Assembly (NCBI GenBank): GCA_964441595.1
Contig: CAYTXM010000014.1
Coordinates: 1 to 14,557, forward strand
DNA length: 14,557 bases
Direction: 5' to 3'
Source: DAOVIY01 sp964441595
GTDB lineage: Bacteria > Patescibacteriota > Minisyncoccia > UBA6257
Shown here one piece after another: positions 1 through 6,993 of the stretch. The notes beneath the pieces were generated by a model that saw nothing but the letters and a program-made list of their open reading frames with translations, searched no databases and had not been told where the DNA came from. The first letter of the stretch is position 1. Each line of letters opens with the position of its first letter. A program made the position numbers and the translations under genes.

Positions 1-1223
1 TCTAAAGCAGTAAATCCTCCTTTTTGAGCTAATAATTTATAATTATGAAATTGAGACAGATAAATAATAATATCCCTATTAACCAAAAGTTCTTTTGTAA
101 TTTTTGTTAAACGGTCATAAATCTCTAATGGCTCTTTTGTATCTTCTAAAAGAGAAGAAAGTGAAAGGCTTATGAGTCGGCGATCCCGTAATTTTGAAGG
201 AATTTTATCTCTGACTAAATTAAAAGCTAAATAAGAAACCAGCGTATCTTTTCCAACTCCAGCTGGTCCAACTAAAAGAATATTTCTTCTCCCTTGTCGA
301 CATAAAAGATCTATAAGACTTTGATATTCCTGCTCATGGCCTATCATAACACCTATTTTAAGCTTTAGTGCCAATTCGGTAAAATCCAAGCCATATAAAT
401 CCAAAAACGGTGTGGGGCGAGACGTAAAAGAACGATTAACTTTTACCCTTTTTAATCTAAAATCAAATTGTCTTTTATCAGCTAACCCCCTTAAAACTTC
501 TATTCCTTTTATTCGCGAAAGATAATTCATAACAAACGCCACAGCCAAATCATTTTTTTCTAAACGATAAAAATTAAAAATATCAGAAATTTTAGAATTA
601 CCAGTAGAATAAAGAGCTAATATTAAGGATTCAGGACATATAGAATCTTTTTTTAATTTCTTAGCTTCAAAAAAAGCCCAATAAGTAATTGTTTCTAAAA
701 ATTTTTGATAATTTTCTTTTGTAATTTCTTTCTTACTCGCCCTCTCCTCTTTTATTTTTTCCTTTAACTCTGCTATTTCCTCTGTAGATATATCCAATAT
801 ATTTAACGCGTTAATTATCTCTTTTTGGGAAAGAAGCGCGTAAAAAACCCCTTGTAAAAAATTCAATTGAAAAGCCGATGAAATATTTCTTGTCTCAATA
901 AGAATACTTTTAGCTTGTGGGGAAAGAAAACGAGCTAAATTAATTTTTTTCTTTTTAAAGTATTTTCCTGAAAGAGGTAAATCTGAAAGATTTTGTTTAA
1001 AAAGGATATAAATAAAAAACAATAAAACAAGAATGCCTAAGTTGTACCATGGTTGTATGCGAAGAACTACCAAGGAAAAAGAAAAAATTGATCCCAAAGA
1101 AATAAAAACTGTAAGAATTACTTTATAAAAGAATCTTTTCCATGCAGGCCAAAGAAAAAAAACATCAGAGAAAAATAACTCTGTCTCCATTTCAGCCTTT
1201 TTTTGTTCTTTCTCTTTTTTCAT
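1..1223 (-). CDS. Membrane-anchored Clp-like AAA+ protein, partial (C-terminal part beyond left edge)
   Basis: The open frame starts at ATG 1223 and is still open at base 1, giving 407 residues. Two hydrophobic segments lie at about residues 31-54 and 60-75. A helical region (about 95-245) sits where Clp proteins have their N domain. From about 275 the sequence follows the first AAA+ module (D1) of ClpA/B/C: a sensor-like IGHEQEY (294-300), a P-loop GPAGVGKD (319-326) and an R-R-L/L-S-L-S stretch. Key D1 residues are changed: the P-loop Thr is Asp326, the Walker B IDE(I/L)H is LSQFH (389-393), and the K-Y-R-G pore loop is absent. D1 therefore probably does not hydrolyse ATP; any activity would need a second module outside the window. 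The start codon overlaps the stop of the upstream 115-residue membrane gene by one base (TAATG), so the two are probably translated together. Known of the family: protein unfoldase or disaggregase. Inferred: membrane-bound quality control or a scaffold. Confidence 0.8.
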   Translation of the reverse strand, partial: MKKEKEQKKAEMETELFFSDVFFLWPAWKRFFYKVILTVFISLGSIFSFSLVVLRIQPWYNLGILVLLFFIYILFKQNLSDLPLSGKYFKKKKINLARFLSPQAKSILIETRNISSAFQLNFLQGVFYALLSQKEIINALNILDISTEEIAELKEKIKEERASKKEITKENYQKFLETITYWAFFEAKKLKKDSICPESLILALYSTGNSKISDIFNFYRLEKNDLAVAFVMNYLSRIKGIEVLRGLADKRQFDFRLKRVKVNRSFTSRPTPFLDLYGLDFTELALKLKIGVMIGHEQEYQSLIDLLCRQGRRNILLVGPAGVGKDTLVSYLAFNLVRDKIPSKLRDRRLISLSLSSLLEDTKEPLEIYDRLTKITKELLVNRDIIIYLSQFHNYKLLAQKGGFTAL

Positions 1224-1570
1224 TATAATGCGATAGTTTTTAAAATAAGATAAAAGGGCAGAAATACCCAGCAAAGATAAATTGCCGAAAAGAACAGAGT
1301 TAAAATGATCAAAAGTACTATCCCCAAAATAATCCTTGCTATTCTATAAGGAATACTTATAAGATAAGCGGCAAAAGAATATTGCTGCCAAAGTGGAACA
1401 GTAAAATAACGAATATTAACTATAAAACCTGTACTACGTTCTAATCTTGCAAAATAATATTGATAAAATCTAAAAAAGAAACTGTAACCACCTTTAAAGT
1501 AAGCCCTAACAAAATCAGAACAGTAAAAACCAATTTTTTTAAAAAAATATCCAATCAATGTTTTTTCCAT
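1223..1570 (-). CDS. Small aromatic-rich membrane protein of unknown function
   Basis: I do not recognise a named family. The 115-residue protein has an aromatic and basic N-terminal half rich in Phe and Tyr, then a segment with PLWQQYSFAAYL (about 59-70) and a long hydrophobic stretch (about 77-113) that can form one or two membrane helices. No signal-peptidase site or catalytic motif is evident. It lies 21 bp after the PHP nuclease gene and its TAA stop shares a base with the ATG of the Clp-like membrane ATPase. This coupling suggests a partner or membrane anchor for that ATPase (inference). Codon use looks like its neighbours and the frame is intact, so I treat it as a real gene despite its size. 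Confidence 0.7.
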   Translation of the reverse strand: MEKTLIGYFFKKIGFYCSDFVRAYFKGGYSFFFRFYQYYFARLERSTGFIVNIRYFTVPLWQQYSFAAYLISIPYRIARIILGIVLLIILTLFFSAIYLCWVFLPFYLILKTIAL

Positions 1571-1591
1571 AATTCGTTATGGTATAGGAAG

Positions 1592-2833
1592 TTAGAAAAG
1601 CTTATTTTGTTTCTCTTCTTCTTCGTTTTTATGAAAAATTTTAACCTTACCAAATTCACCATCATAACCCGGTTCTATTATTAGTTTACCACTTCTTACT
1701 CTTTTTATCCCCTCTGTAATCTTAGGTAAAGTAAATTTATTCAATTCTTCTAATGAAACATCCAATAAAATATTAAATTCATTGGAAAATTTCTGAATCA
1801 GTTCTTGATAATATCCTTCTACTTTTTTTGTTTGAGAACCTACACCAATAGATTCAGCAATAATCTCTTTTAATGGGACCAAACTCTTATAAGGAATAGC
1901 GTCAGAAGGCGTAAAACCATCCTTTCTATCGGCTAATTCATCAACTCGAGATAAAACACCTATTGTAAGTTTACGCCCGCATTTTGGACAAATTCCTTTT
2001 GCTTCTTTCCTTTGCTTTGGTGACATACTCACTTTACATAAACGGTGTCCATCATAATGATATTTTCCTTCTTCGGGAAAAAATTCAATTGTATTTAAGA
2101 ATTTTGATTTATCTTTTTTAATAATAGCATCCCTAATAGCAGGATAGCTTAATTCTGTATCAAAAACATTTACCTCCCTGCCTAACTTAGTCGGGCTATG
2201 GGCATCAGAATTAGAAATTAAAGTAAATTTATCTAATACTGAAAGCCGCCAGTTCATTGGAGGATCACTGCTTAAACCTGTTTCCAAAGCATAAATATGT
2301 TTAACATTCTCTCCAAAAGCTTCTTCTAAAGAATCAAAACCTGACATTGAACCAAATACACCAAACCATGGCGTCCAGATGTGCGCTGGAACAAATAAAG
2401 CTTTGGGCGCTGTATCAATAATAATTTTTAATAGTTCTTCAGTGTCCATTCCTAAAATAGGACGCCCATCTGATTTTATATTCCCTTGCCAAGATAAAAT
2501 ATTATTTATTTTTTCTGCTGAATCTAAAGAGGGTAAAATTATAAGGCTATGAATTCTCCTGCCTCTTCCATGCCTTGTATACATATTACTTATCTCCCCT
2601 GTTACAATAAATCTTACTCCATTCTCTTTATCTTTTAGGCGATATAATCCTTCTTCTGCCGGCTCTAATTTATTTTTAAGCTCATTAAACCATTCTGGGT
2701 GCGTAAAATCTCCTGTTCCAACAACAGTAATGCCTTTTTCTTGAGCTGCTTGAGCAATATGCTCCAAATCCATATTATGAGAAGTGGCCCGTGAATATTT
2801 GGAATGAATGTGAAAATCAGCAACAATACGCAT
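1592..2833 (-). CDS. PHP-domain DNA endonuclease, EndoQ/YqxK-like
   Basis: The 413-residue protein starts with a PHP metal-dependent hydrolase domain (about 1-250): H-x-H at 8-10 followed by SKYSRATSHNMD, GDF with Asp42, Glu80, H95, AHIW with His151 and SDAH with Asp210/His212. Next comes a small zinc-binding module: DGHRLC (His263, Cys266) and CPKCG (Cys282, Cys285), followed by LTIGVLSRVDELADR. A C-terminal helical region ends in a Lys/Glu-rich tail. This order and these motifs match the YqxK/endonuclease Q family. Characterised archaeal EndoQ nicks DNA 5' of deaminated bases (uracil, hypoxanthine, xanthine) and abasic sites; function here is transferred from the family. Usual family length is about 400-430, so the protein is complete. 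It lies 11 bp after the permease gene and 21 bp before the 115-residue membrane gene, probably in one transcript. No Shine-Dalgarno motif precedes the ATG. Confidence 0.85.
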   Translation of the reverse strand: MRIVADFHIHSKYSRATSHNMDLEHIAQAAQEKGITVVGTGDFTHPEWFNELKNKLEPAEEGLYRLKDKENGVRFIVTGEISNMYTRHGRGRRIHSLIILPSLDSAEKINNILSWQGNIKSDGRPILGMDTEELLKIIIDTAPKALFVPAHIWTPWFGVFGSMSGFDSLEEAFGENVKHIYALETGLSSDPPMNWRLSVLDKFTLISNSDAHSPTKLGREVNVFDTELSYPAIRDAIIKKDKSKFLNTIEFFPEEGKYHYDGHRLCKVSMSPKQRKEAKGICPKCGRKLTIGVLSRVDELADRKDGFTPSDAIPYKSLVPLKEIIAESIGVGSQTKKVEGYYQELIQKFSNEFNILLDVSLEELNKFTLPKITEGIKRVRSGKLIIEPGYDGEFGKVKIFHKNEEEEKQNKLF

Positions 2834-2844
2834 AAAACATTAAT

Positions 2845-4008
2845 TTAGTAGATTAAAAATGTTTGGCAAAGAGCTCCAATCACAAGAGCTGTTATAAGCA
2901 CTGCAATTAAAATTTTATTCAAAGAAATTTGATAAGGCGGTTTTATCCCTCCTTGTTCTTTTGCTTTTCTCAAAACGAAGATAAGCATTACCCCCTCAAG
3001 TCCTCCTAACATCCCCCCCATGAAAGAAATAAGTTTTACTAAATTTTCTAAACGGAGACAATAAAGTAACAATGGGCCAACAACAACCAAAAAATAACTT
3101 ATAAAACGAGACCATTTAAAATCATAAATAAAACTATTTTTTATATAAGAAGCAAAAATTAAATAAGAGGTTGAGACTGCTAAAAATCCCAATATTGCTC
3201 CCAATAAAATAATACTATTTCCTAGAACACCTTTCAATCCCTCAATAGCCTCTAATGTAGTAAAAGATCCACTAGCTCCTGCTACTGCCAAAATAAAAAT
3301 CAAATAACAAAAAGCTGGAATAAGCGTACCAATAATAATAACCTTTTTTAACTTTTCTTTTTTCTCCCCTTTTATCTTTAAAACTCTTGCCGCCTCAGGA
3401 ACGGCTACCATACCATTAAGGGCGAAAAAGAGGACACCATAAGGTATTAACCACCCCCAGTGGTTTGTAAAATTGAAAAGATTAATATTTCCTGTCTTAA
3501 AGTGAGGTAAAGCAAAAAAAATAATAATAAAGAACAAAAAAAGAAGGGCAAAGGATAAATAAAAATTAATTTTGGATAATCTTTTACTTTTGCTTAAAAT
3601 TGCCGAGCTTAACAAAAGCCAAAGAAAAATAACTAAAAGCCCCTGCGGAAAAGAAAAATTTGTCCAAATAGAATTAAAAATTACACATAAAAATTGAGAT
3701 CCTAAAAGCAAATAAATAAGAAGCGAGAAAGAAAAGGTAAAAAAAGTTATTAAAAGAATGAGCTTTTTAGCTGAAGAATTTAAATAATGCCCAACGTATC
3801 CAGGCAAACGAAAATCTTGTTTCGTTCTTAAGACTATCTCTCCAAAAGCAAGATGAAGGTAAGTGATAACAAAGCTAACAATAATTAACCAGATTAATGT
3901 TGTTGCTAAACCAGAATGAACAGCCACATAAGGGAGCGTAAAAACACCAGCTCCAATAATTGTTCCAATTAAAACAGCAATAGCTTCAGGTACAGCTAAT
4001 TTTTTCAT
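2845..4008 (-). CDS. Amino acid permease, aromatic amino acid transporter-like (APC superfamily)
   Basis: This 387-residue integral membrane protein shows about 11 hydrophobic helices (roughly 8-29, 35-59, 82-110, 124-138, 146-167, 185-205, 222-246, 262-289, 301-317, 321-346, 364-385). The first helix carries IGTIIGAGVFTLPYV (14-28), the unwound substrate-binding signature of the APC superfamily and close to the Trp/Tyr permease (HAAAP) subfamily. It would take up amino acids by secondary transport at the cytoplasmic membrane, which suits an auxotroph. The substrate cannot be read from sequence; aromatic amino acids are a guess from subfamily resemblance. It begins one base after the stop codon of the EF-Tu domain-2-like gene and is followed by the PHP nuclease 11 bp later. 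Confidence 0.85.
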   Translation of the reverse strand: MKKLAVPEAIAVLIGTIIGAGVFTLPYVAVHSGLATTLIWLIIVSFVITYLHLAFGEIVLRTKQDFRLPGYVGHYLNSSAKKLILLITFFTFSFSLLIYLLLGSQFLCVIFNSIWTNFSFPQGLLVIFLWLLLSSAILSKSKRLSKINFYLSFALLFLFFIIIFFALPHFKTGNINLFNFTNHWGWLIPYGVLFFALNGMVAVPEAARVLKIKGEKKEKLKKVIIIGTLIPAFCYLIFILAVAGASGSFTTLEAIEGLKGVLGNSIILLGAILGFLAVSTSYLIFASYIKNSFIYDFKWSRFISYFLVVVGPLLLYCLRLENLVKLISFMGGMLGGLEGVMLIFVLRKAKEQGGIKPPYQISLNKILIAVLITALVIGALCQTFLIY

Positions 4009-4009
4009 A

Positions 4010-4261
4010 CTAAACTACTAAATAAACCTCATCGCTTTCCCTCACTTTTTCATCAACTTTGACCCCGATTGCGTCTCCTTTTTTCGCTTTTTCAACATTC
4101 TCGTGTTCAATCTGAATTGAAGAAATATCTTGTTCAAAATCAGTGTTATTTCCTTTAACATGGACCCTATCTCCTACTTTAAGTACGCCAGAAAGTTCAA
4201 CAATGGCAACACTAATTTTATCAAAATAATGAGTAATTTTTCCGATAAGTTTTTCTTTCAT
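4010..4261 (-). CDS. Stand-alone translation-factor domain-2-like beta-barrel protein
   Basis: The 83-residue protein resembles domain 2 of translational GTPases: GKITHYFDKISVAIVEL, then LKVGDRVHVKG (27-37), a DFEQDISSIQIEHENV strand pair (about 41-56) and AKKGDAIGVKVDEKV (59-73). There is no G domain, so it cannot be a GTPase itself. Proteins of this type are usually annotated 'translation elongation factor-like protein' in archaea and some bacteria, with no settled role. It is probably first in the minus-strand operon that continues into the permease (one base between stop and start). The upstream gap (4262-4333) holds a weak promoter candidate and lies just past the rpsT terminator. Identity as a barrel domain is fairly safe; function is unknown. 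Confidence 0.8.
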   Translation of the reverse strand: MKEKLIGKITHYFDKISVAIVELSGVLKVGDRVHVKGNNTDFEQDISSIQIEHENVEKAKKGDAIGVKVDEKVRESDEVYLVV

Positions 4262-4296
4262 AATGATTAAATAATTAAGTTATCGACCTTTCTTAT

Positions 4297-4325
4297 ATTT
4301 TACTAAAATGCGCTAAAGAAAACAA
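4297..4325 (-). promoter_or_regulatory. Weak promoter candidate for the EF-like/permease/EndoQ operon
   Basis: On the minus strand TTGTTT (4325-4320) and TAAAAT (4302-4297) are 17 bp apart, and transcription would start about 30 nt before the ATG at 4261. The -35 matches only 3 of 6 consensus positions. The main support is context: the rpsT terminator just upstream means a new promoter is needed here. Confidence 0.3.
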
Positions 4326-4333
4326 ATGACAAT

Positions 4334-4364
4334 AAAAAAACGCCAAAGCATTGCTTTAGCGTTT
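4334..4364 (-). terminator. Rho-independent terminator after rpsT
   Basis: The minus strand forms a 10-bp core stem (4362-4353 with 4349-4340) around a three-base loop (4352-4350), extended by A-U pairs and followed by seven U (4340-4334). One pair (4358/4344) is U·G on the minus strand but A/C on the plus strand, and the U-tract is also minus-strand only, so this ends the tsaE-polA-kinase-holA-rpsT transcript. Confidence 0.9.
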
Positions 4365-4380
4365 AGGTATAATTATCAAA

Positions 4381-4647
4381 TTAAGAATTGCCCTTGATCG
4401 TTTTCTTTGCTAATCTGGATTTTTCTCTTGCTGCTCTGTTCTTTTTAATTAAATTCACTTTTGCAGCTTTATCTAAAAGCTTGTACGCTTTTGGGAGCAT
4501 TTTTTTAGCTTCTTCGGTTTTGCCATTTTCAATAAGTTTTAAAAAATCTTTTTTTGTCTTTTTTAAAACAATCCTTTTCTGCAGATTGGCTTTTCTTTTT
4601 TTAGAACTCTCCTTAAGGGCTCTTTTTGCTGAACTTGTAATAGGCAT
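4381..4647 (-). CDS. rpsT: 30S ribosomal protein S20
   Basis: The product is a basic, helical protein of 88 residues with the S20 pattern: MPITSSAKRALKESSKKR at the N-terminus and NLIKKNRAAREKSRLAKK near the C-terminus. S20 binds 16S rRNA early in 30S assembly. The longer frame from 4710 adds 21 residues unlike S20 and overlaps the end of holA, so I chose the ATG at 4647, which gives the usual length (about 85-90). No Shine-Dalgarno motif precedes it; an AT-rich stretch with TATAAT lies 16 nt upstream, suggesting a short leader from its own promoter besides read-through from holA. It is the last gene before a strong terminator. Confidence 0.95.
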   Translation of the reverse strand: MPITSSAKRALKESSKKRKANLQKRIVLKKTKKDFLKLIENGKTEEAKKMLPKAYKLLDKAAKVNLIKKNRAAREKSRLAKKTIKGNS

Positions 4648-4663
4648 TGATTTAGAATTATGA

Positions 4664-4669
4664 ATTATA
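4664..4669 (-). promoter_or_regulatory. Possible -10 element of an internal rpsT promoter
   Basis: A perfect TATAAT on the minus strand sits in the 37-bp gap between holA and rpsT, 16 nt before the ATG. No convincing -35 box or TG extension accompanies it, so it may be chance in AT-rich DNA. If used, the rpsT leader would be about 10 nt. Confidence 0.3.
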
Positions 4670-4684
4670 AGATTGTGATTTAAT

Positions 4685-5674
4685 TTAACATTTTTGCTTG
4701 GAAAAATCAACCAAAAACATTTCTAAAGCAACTTGCCCATTAACAATTCCTCTCTTTATTCTCCTGTCATAATAAAGTAGGCGTTTAAATACAGATTTAA
4801 GCGTTTCCAAAGAAATAGCTTTTGCCAATGGATGTAGCTTCTGAAAAACATATGGGTGCATTGAAGGCGGCCTTATCTGTAAACTTTTTATTATTAAAAG
4901 ATTGCGAAATTGAAAAATAATCATTTTTAGAATATATAAAGGATGTGCGCCTTGGTTTATTAATGTTTCCAAAAACCAAAAAGCTTTTTTCGTATTACCC
5001 TGAACTAAATTATCTAAAAAAGAAAAAATATCGCTGCTTAAAGGTAAAAATAAATTCTCTTCTATTAATTCCTTACTAATCAATCCTTTTTTTATTAAAG
5101 CTAATTTTTCCAAAGAATAATGAATTGAACCTGTGTCAGAAGGAAAGCTTATTAATATTATTTGACGGCCTTCAGCAGTTAATTTTAAACCCATTTTTTG
5201 TTCTTCTTCCATTATCCAACTTTCTAATCCCTTCTTCTTTAATAATGAAAATTCTTTTACCCCTTTAGCTTTTTGCTCCAACCATTTTCGTAAAGAATTA
5301 CTACGAATAGAATTATTCTCATAAAATATAACCATAATATCTTTAGCTTCATCTATTTTTCTATTTTTTAAAACAGCTAATAGCTCTTTTTGAAACTCAA
5401 TGTTCGTATTTTTAAACAAATTCTTTATTGCCACGAGCTTACTGCCAGAAAATAAAGTATTGCTTTTAAATATATCCTCTAAAGCGGAAATATCAAATGG
5501 GGCAGAAAGTTTATCTGAAAAATCACACGAAAAAAATGGGGCGCCTTTATCTTGATAAGAACCCTGCTTCGCAAGAACCTTGTTATTCGCCTTCGGCTTA
5601 TAATAAAAGTCCCTTACTTCAAAAAAATATTCCTGCGAACGAAAATTATCCTCCCCAAAAATAAAATACAACAT
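4685..5674 (-). CDS. holA: DNA polymerase III subunit delta
   Basis: The 329-residue protein has the HolA layout: an N-terminal start MLYFIFGEDNFRSQE, the region around residues 60-85 where delta reads S-A-L-E-D-I-F-K-S..LFSGSKLVAIKNL, a lid region with SSDIFSFLDNLVQG (about 214-227), and a C-terminal collar domain with INQGAHPLYILKMI and the closing KRGIVNGQVALEMFLVDF. Delta is the clamp-loader subunit that opens the beta sliding clamp; it is AAA+-related but lacks a P-loop, as here. The TAA stop of the histidine kinase gene lies two bases upstream of the ATG, so this is part of the tsaE-to-rpsT operon. holA next to rpsT is a common bacterial arrangement and supports the call. Confidence 0.92.
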   Translation of the reverse strand: MLYFIFGEDNFRSQEYFFEVRDFYYKPKANNKVLAKQGSYQDKGAPFFSCDFSDKLSAPFDISALEDIFKSNTLFSGSKLVAIKNLFKNTNIEFQKELLAVLKNRKIDEAKDIMVIFYENNSIRSNSLRKWLEQKAKGVKEFSLLKKKGLESWIMEEEQKMGLKLTAEGRQIILISFPSDTGSIHYSLEKLALIKKGLISKELIEENLFLPLSSDIFSFLDNLVQGNTKKAFWFLETLINQGAHPLYILKMIIFQFRNLLIIKSLQIRPPSMHPYVFQKLHPLAKAISLETLKSVFKRLLYYDRRIKRGIVNGQVALEMFLVDFSKQKC

Positions 5675-5676
5675 AA

Positions 5677-6993
5677 TTATTGCGATGGTATATAATCAGA
5701 ATCTATTGGCAAAGAAAATGTGAAAATAGAACCTCTGCCTATTGCGGATTTGGCCCAAATTTTTCCTCCATGCCTATCAATTATATTCTTGGCTAAATAC
5801 AGTCCCAATCCGATTCCGCTTGTTTGTCCTTTCAACGCCGCCTTAGACCTAAAAAATTTAGTAAATAACCTTGGCAAATCTTCTCTGGAAATTCCAACGC
5901 CTGTATCCTCAACAGAAATAAGCACAAATGGCTTGCCTTCAAAAGGATCTATCCTTATTCGAACTTCTCCATTTTTTACATTATATTTAATCGCGTTATC
6001 AACTAAAATTTCCAAAACCAATTTAATCCGCAATGGGTCCATTACAAATGGCTTGAGTTGAAATTCTGGCCTGTGAAAAACTAATTTAACATCGTCCATC
6101 TTTGCCACTGGTTCAAATTTGGTTAAAACATCCTGTATAATCTTTCCTATATCTGTCATGGAAAATTGAAAACCAAACCGCCCTTCTTCAATTTGCGCAA
6201 CATTCAAAAGATCTTCCACAGTTTTTAAACTTTCTTTCATAGCCTTTCTCCCATCATCTATAAGTTTTTCCTGTTCTAATGTTAAAGAACCTATTTCCTT
6301 GTTTGCAAGAATTTCTAATATCCATGATAAGCCAGAAAGCGGGGTTCTCAATTGATGAGCTACTATTGTAATGAAATCAGATTGCGTTTTTCTTAATAAC
6401 TCTTCTTTTGTTAAATCATGAATTATCCTCAAAAAGCCATATGTTTTCCCTTTTTCATCTATAACTTTAGTAGTTATTATTTCTAAAATAAGTTCTTTTG
6501 GCTGATAAAATTTTACTTTTATTTTTTCTGGATAAGCATCCACGGATTTTTCCAAAACAACTGGAGCCAAACTTGGAAAGATTAATTTGGATAAAAGTCC
6601 ATAACGGGCATCATTACTTAGTTCAGGGGTAATATTTTTTCCTAAAAGTTCCCTCTTTGATATGCCAAGAAATTTCTCCATAGCTTTATTCACTAAAATA
6701 ATCTCAAAATTCCCAGTATAGGAAATAGCCGGATCATTAATACTGCTTATCATTGCGTTTATCTGATTTCTTTCTATATCCAAACGACTGGCTTTATCAA
6801 CTGCGCCTAAAAGAATAACAGTTATTATCAAATAAAAACTTATTAGAGCAATATTAATAAGCCAATTTAATGGCCAGATAATCCAAAGCGTGTTAAAAAC
6901 AATTTGCGCTATAATCAAACCGCCCAAAAACCAAAAAGGTAATAATTGCGGCGAAGAAAAATGTTTATTTAATTGAGCAAAAAACTTTTTCAT
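5677..6993 (-). CDS. Membrane PAS-domain sensor histidine kinase
   Basis: The 438-residue protein has two N-terminal membrane helices (about 21-40 and 43-65) with almost no extracytoplasmic loop, then a PAS domain (about 77-195, with the typical MISSINDPAI start and GFLRIIHDLT end). The kinase core follows: H-box AHQLRTPLS with phospho-acceptor His213, N-box VDNAIKYN with Asn333, G1 box DTGVGI (363-368), F-box region LPRLFTKFFR, and G2 box GIGLGLYLAK (393-402). All catalytic boxes are intact. No response regulator is encoded in the window, so partner and signal are unknown; a PAS sensor without an outer domain suggests an intracellular, membrane or redox cue (inference). The ATG overlaps polA's TAA by one base (TAATG), and holA follows two bases after the stop, so it is embedded in a replication/translation operon. 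Confidence 0.92.
   Translation of the reverse strand: MKKFFAQLNKHFSSPQLLPFWFLGGLIIAQIVFNTLWIIWPLNWLINIALISFYLIITVILLGAVDKASRLDIERNQINAMISSINDPAISYTGNFEIILVNKAMEKFLGISKRELLGKNITPELSNDARYGLLSKLIFPSLAPVVLEKSVDAYPEKIKVKFYQPKELILEIITTKVIDEKGKTYGFLRIIHDLTKEELLRKTQSDFITIVAHQLRTPLSGLSWILEILANKEIGSLTLEQEKLIDDGRKAMKESLKTVEDLLNVAQIEEGRFGFQFSMTDIGKIIQDVLTKFEPVAKMDDVKLVFHRPEFQLKPFVMDPLRIKLVLEILVDNAIKYNVKNGEVRIRIDPFEGKPFVLISVEDTGVGISREDLPRLFTKFFRSKAALKGQTSGIGLGLYLAKNIIDRHGGKIWAKSAIGRGSIFTFSLPIDSDYIPSQ

Noticed and set aside
1460..1684. 74-residue open frame on the plus strand
   Set aside because: It straddles two minus-strand genes and their short gap, with a low-complexity Lys/Phe-rich product and no start signal.
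4648..4710. 21-residue N-terminal extension of rpsT to an upstream ATG
   Set aside because: The extension does not resemble S20, overlaps the end of holA and contains the candidate -10 element; ATG 4647 gives the normal length.
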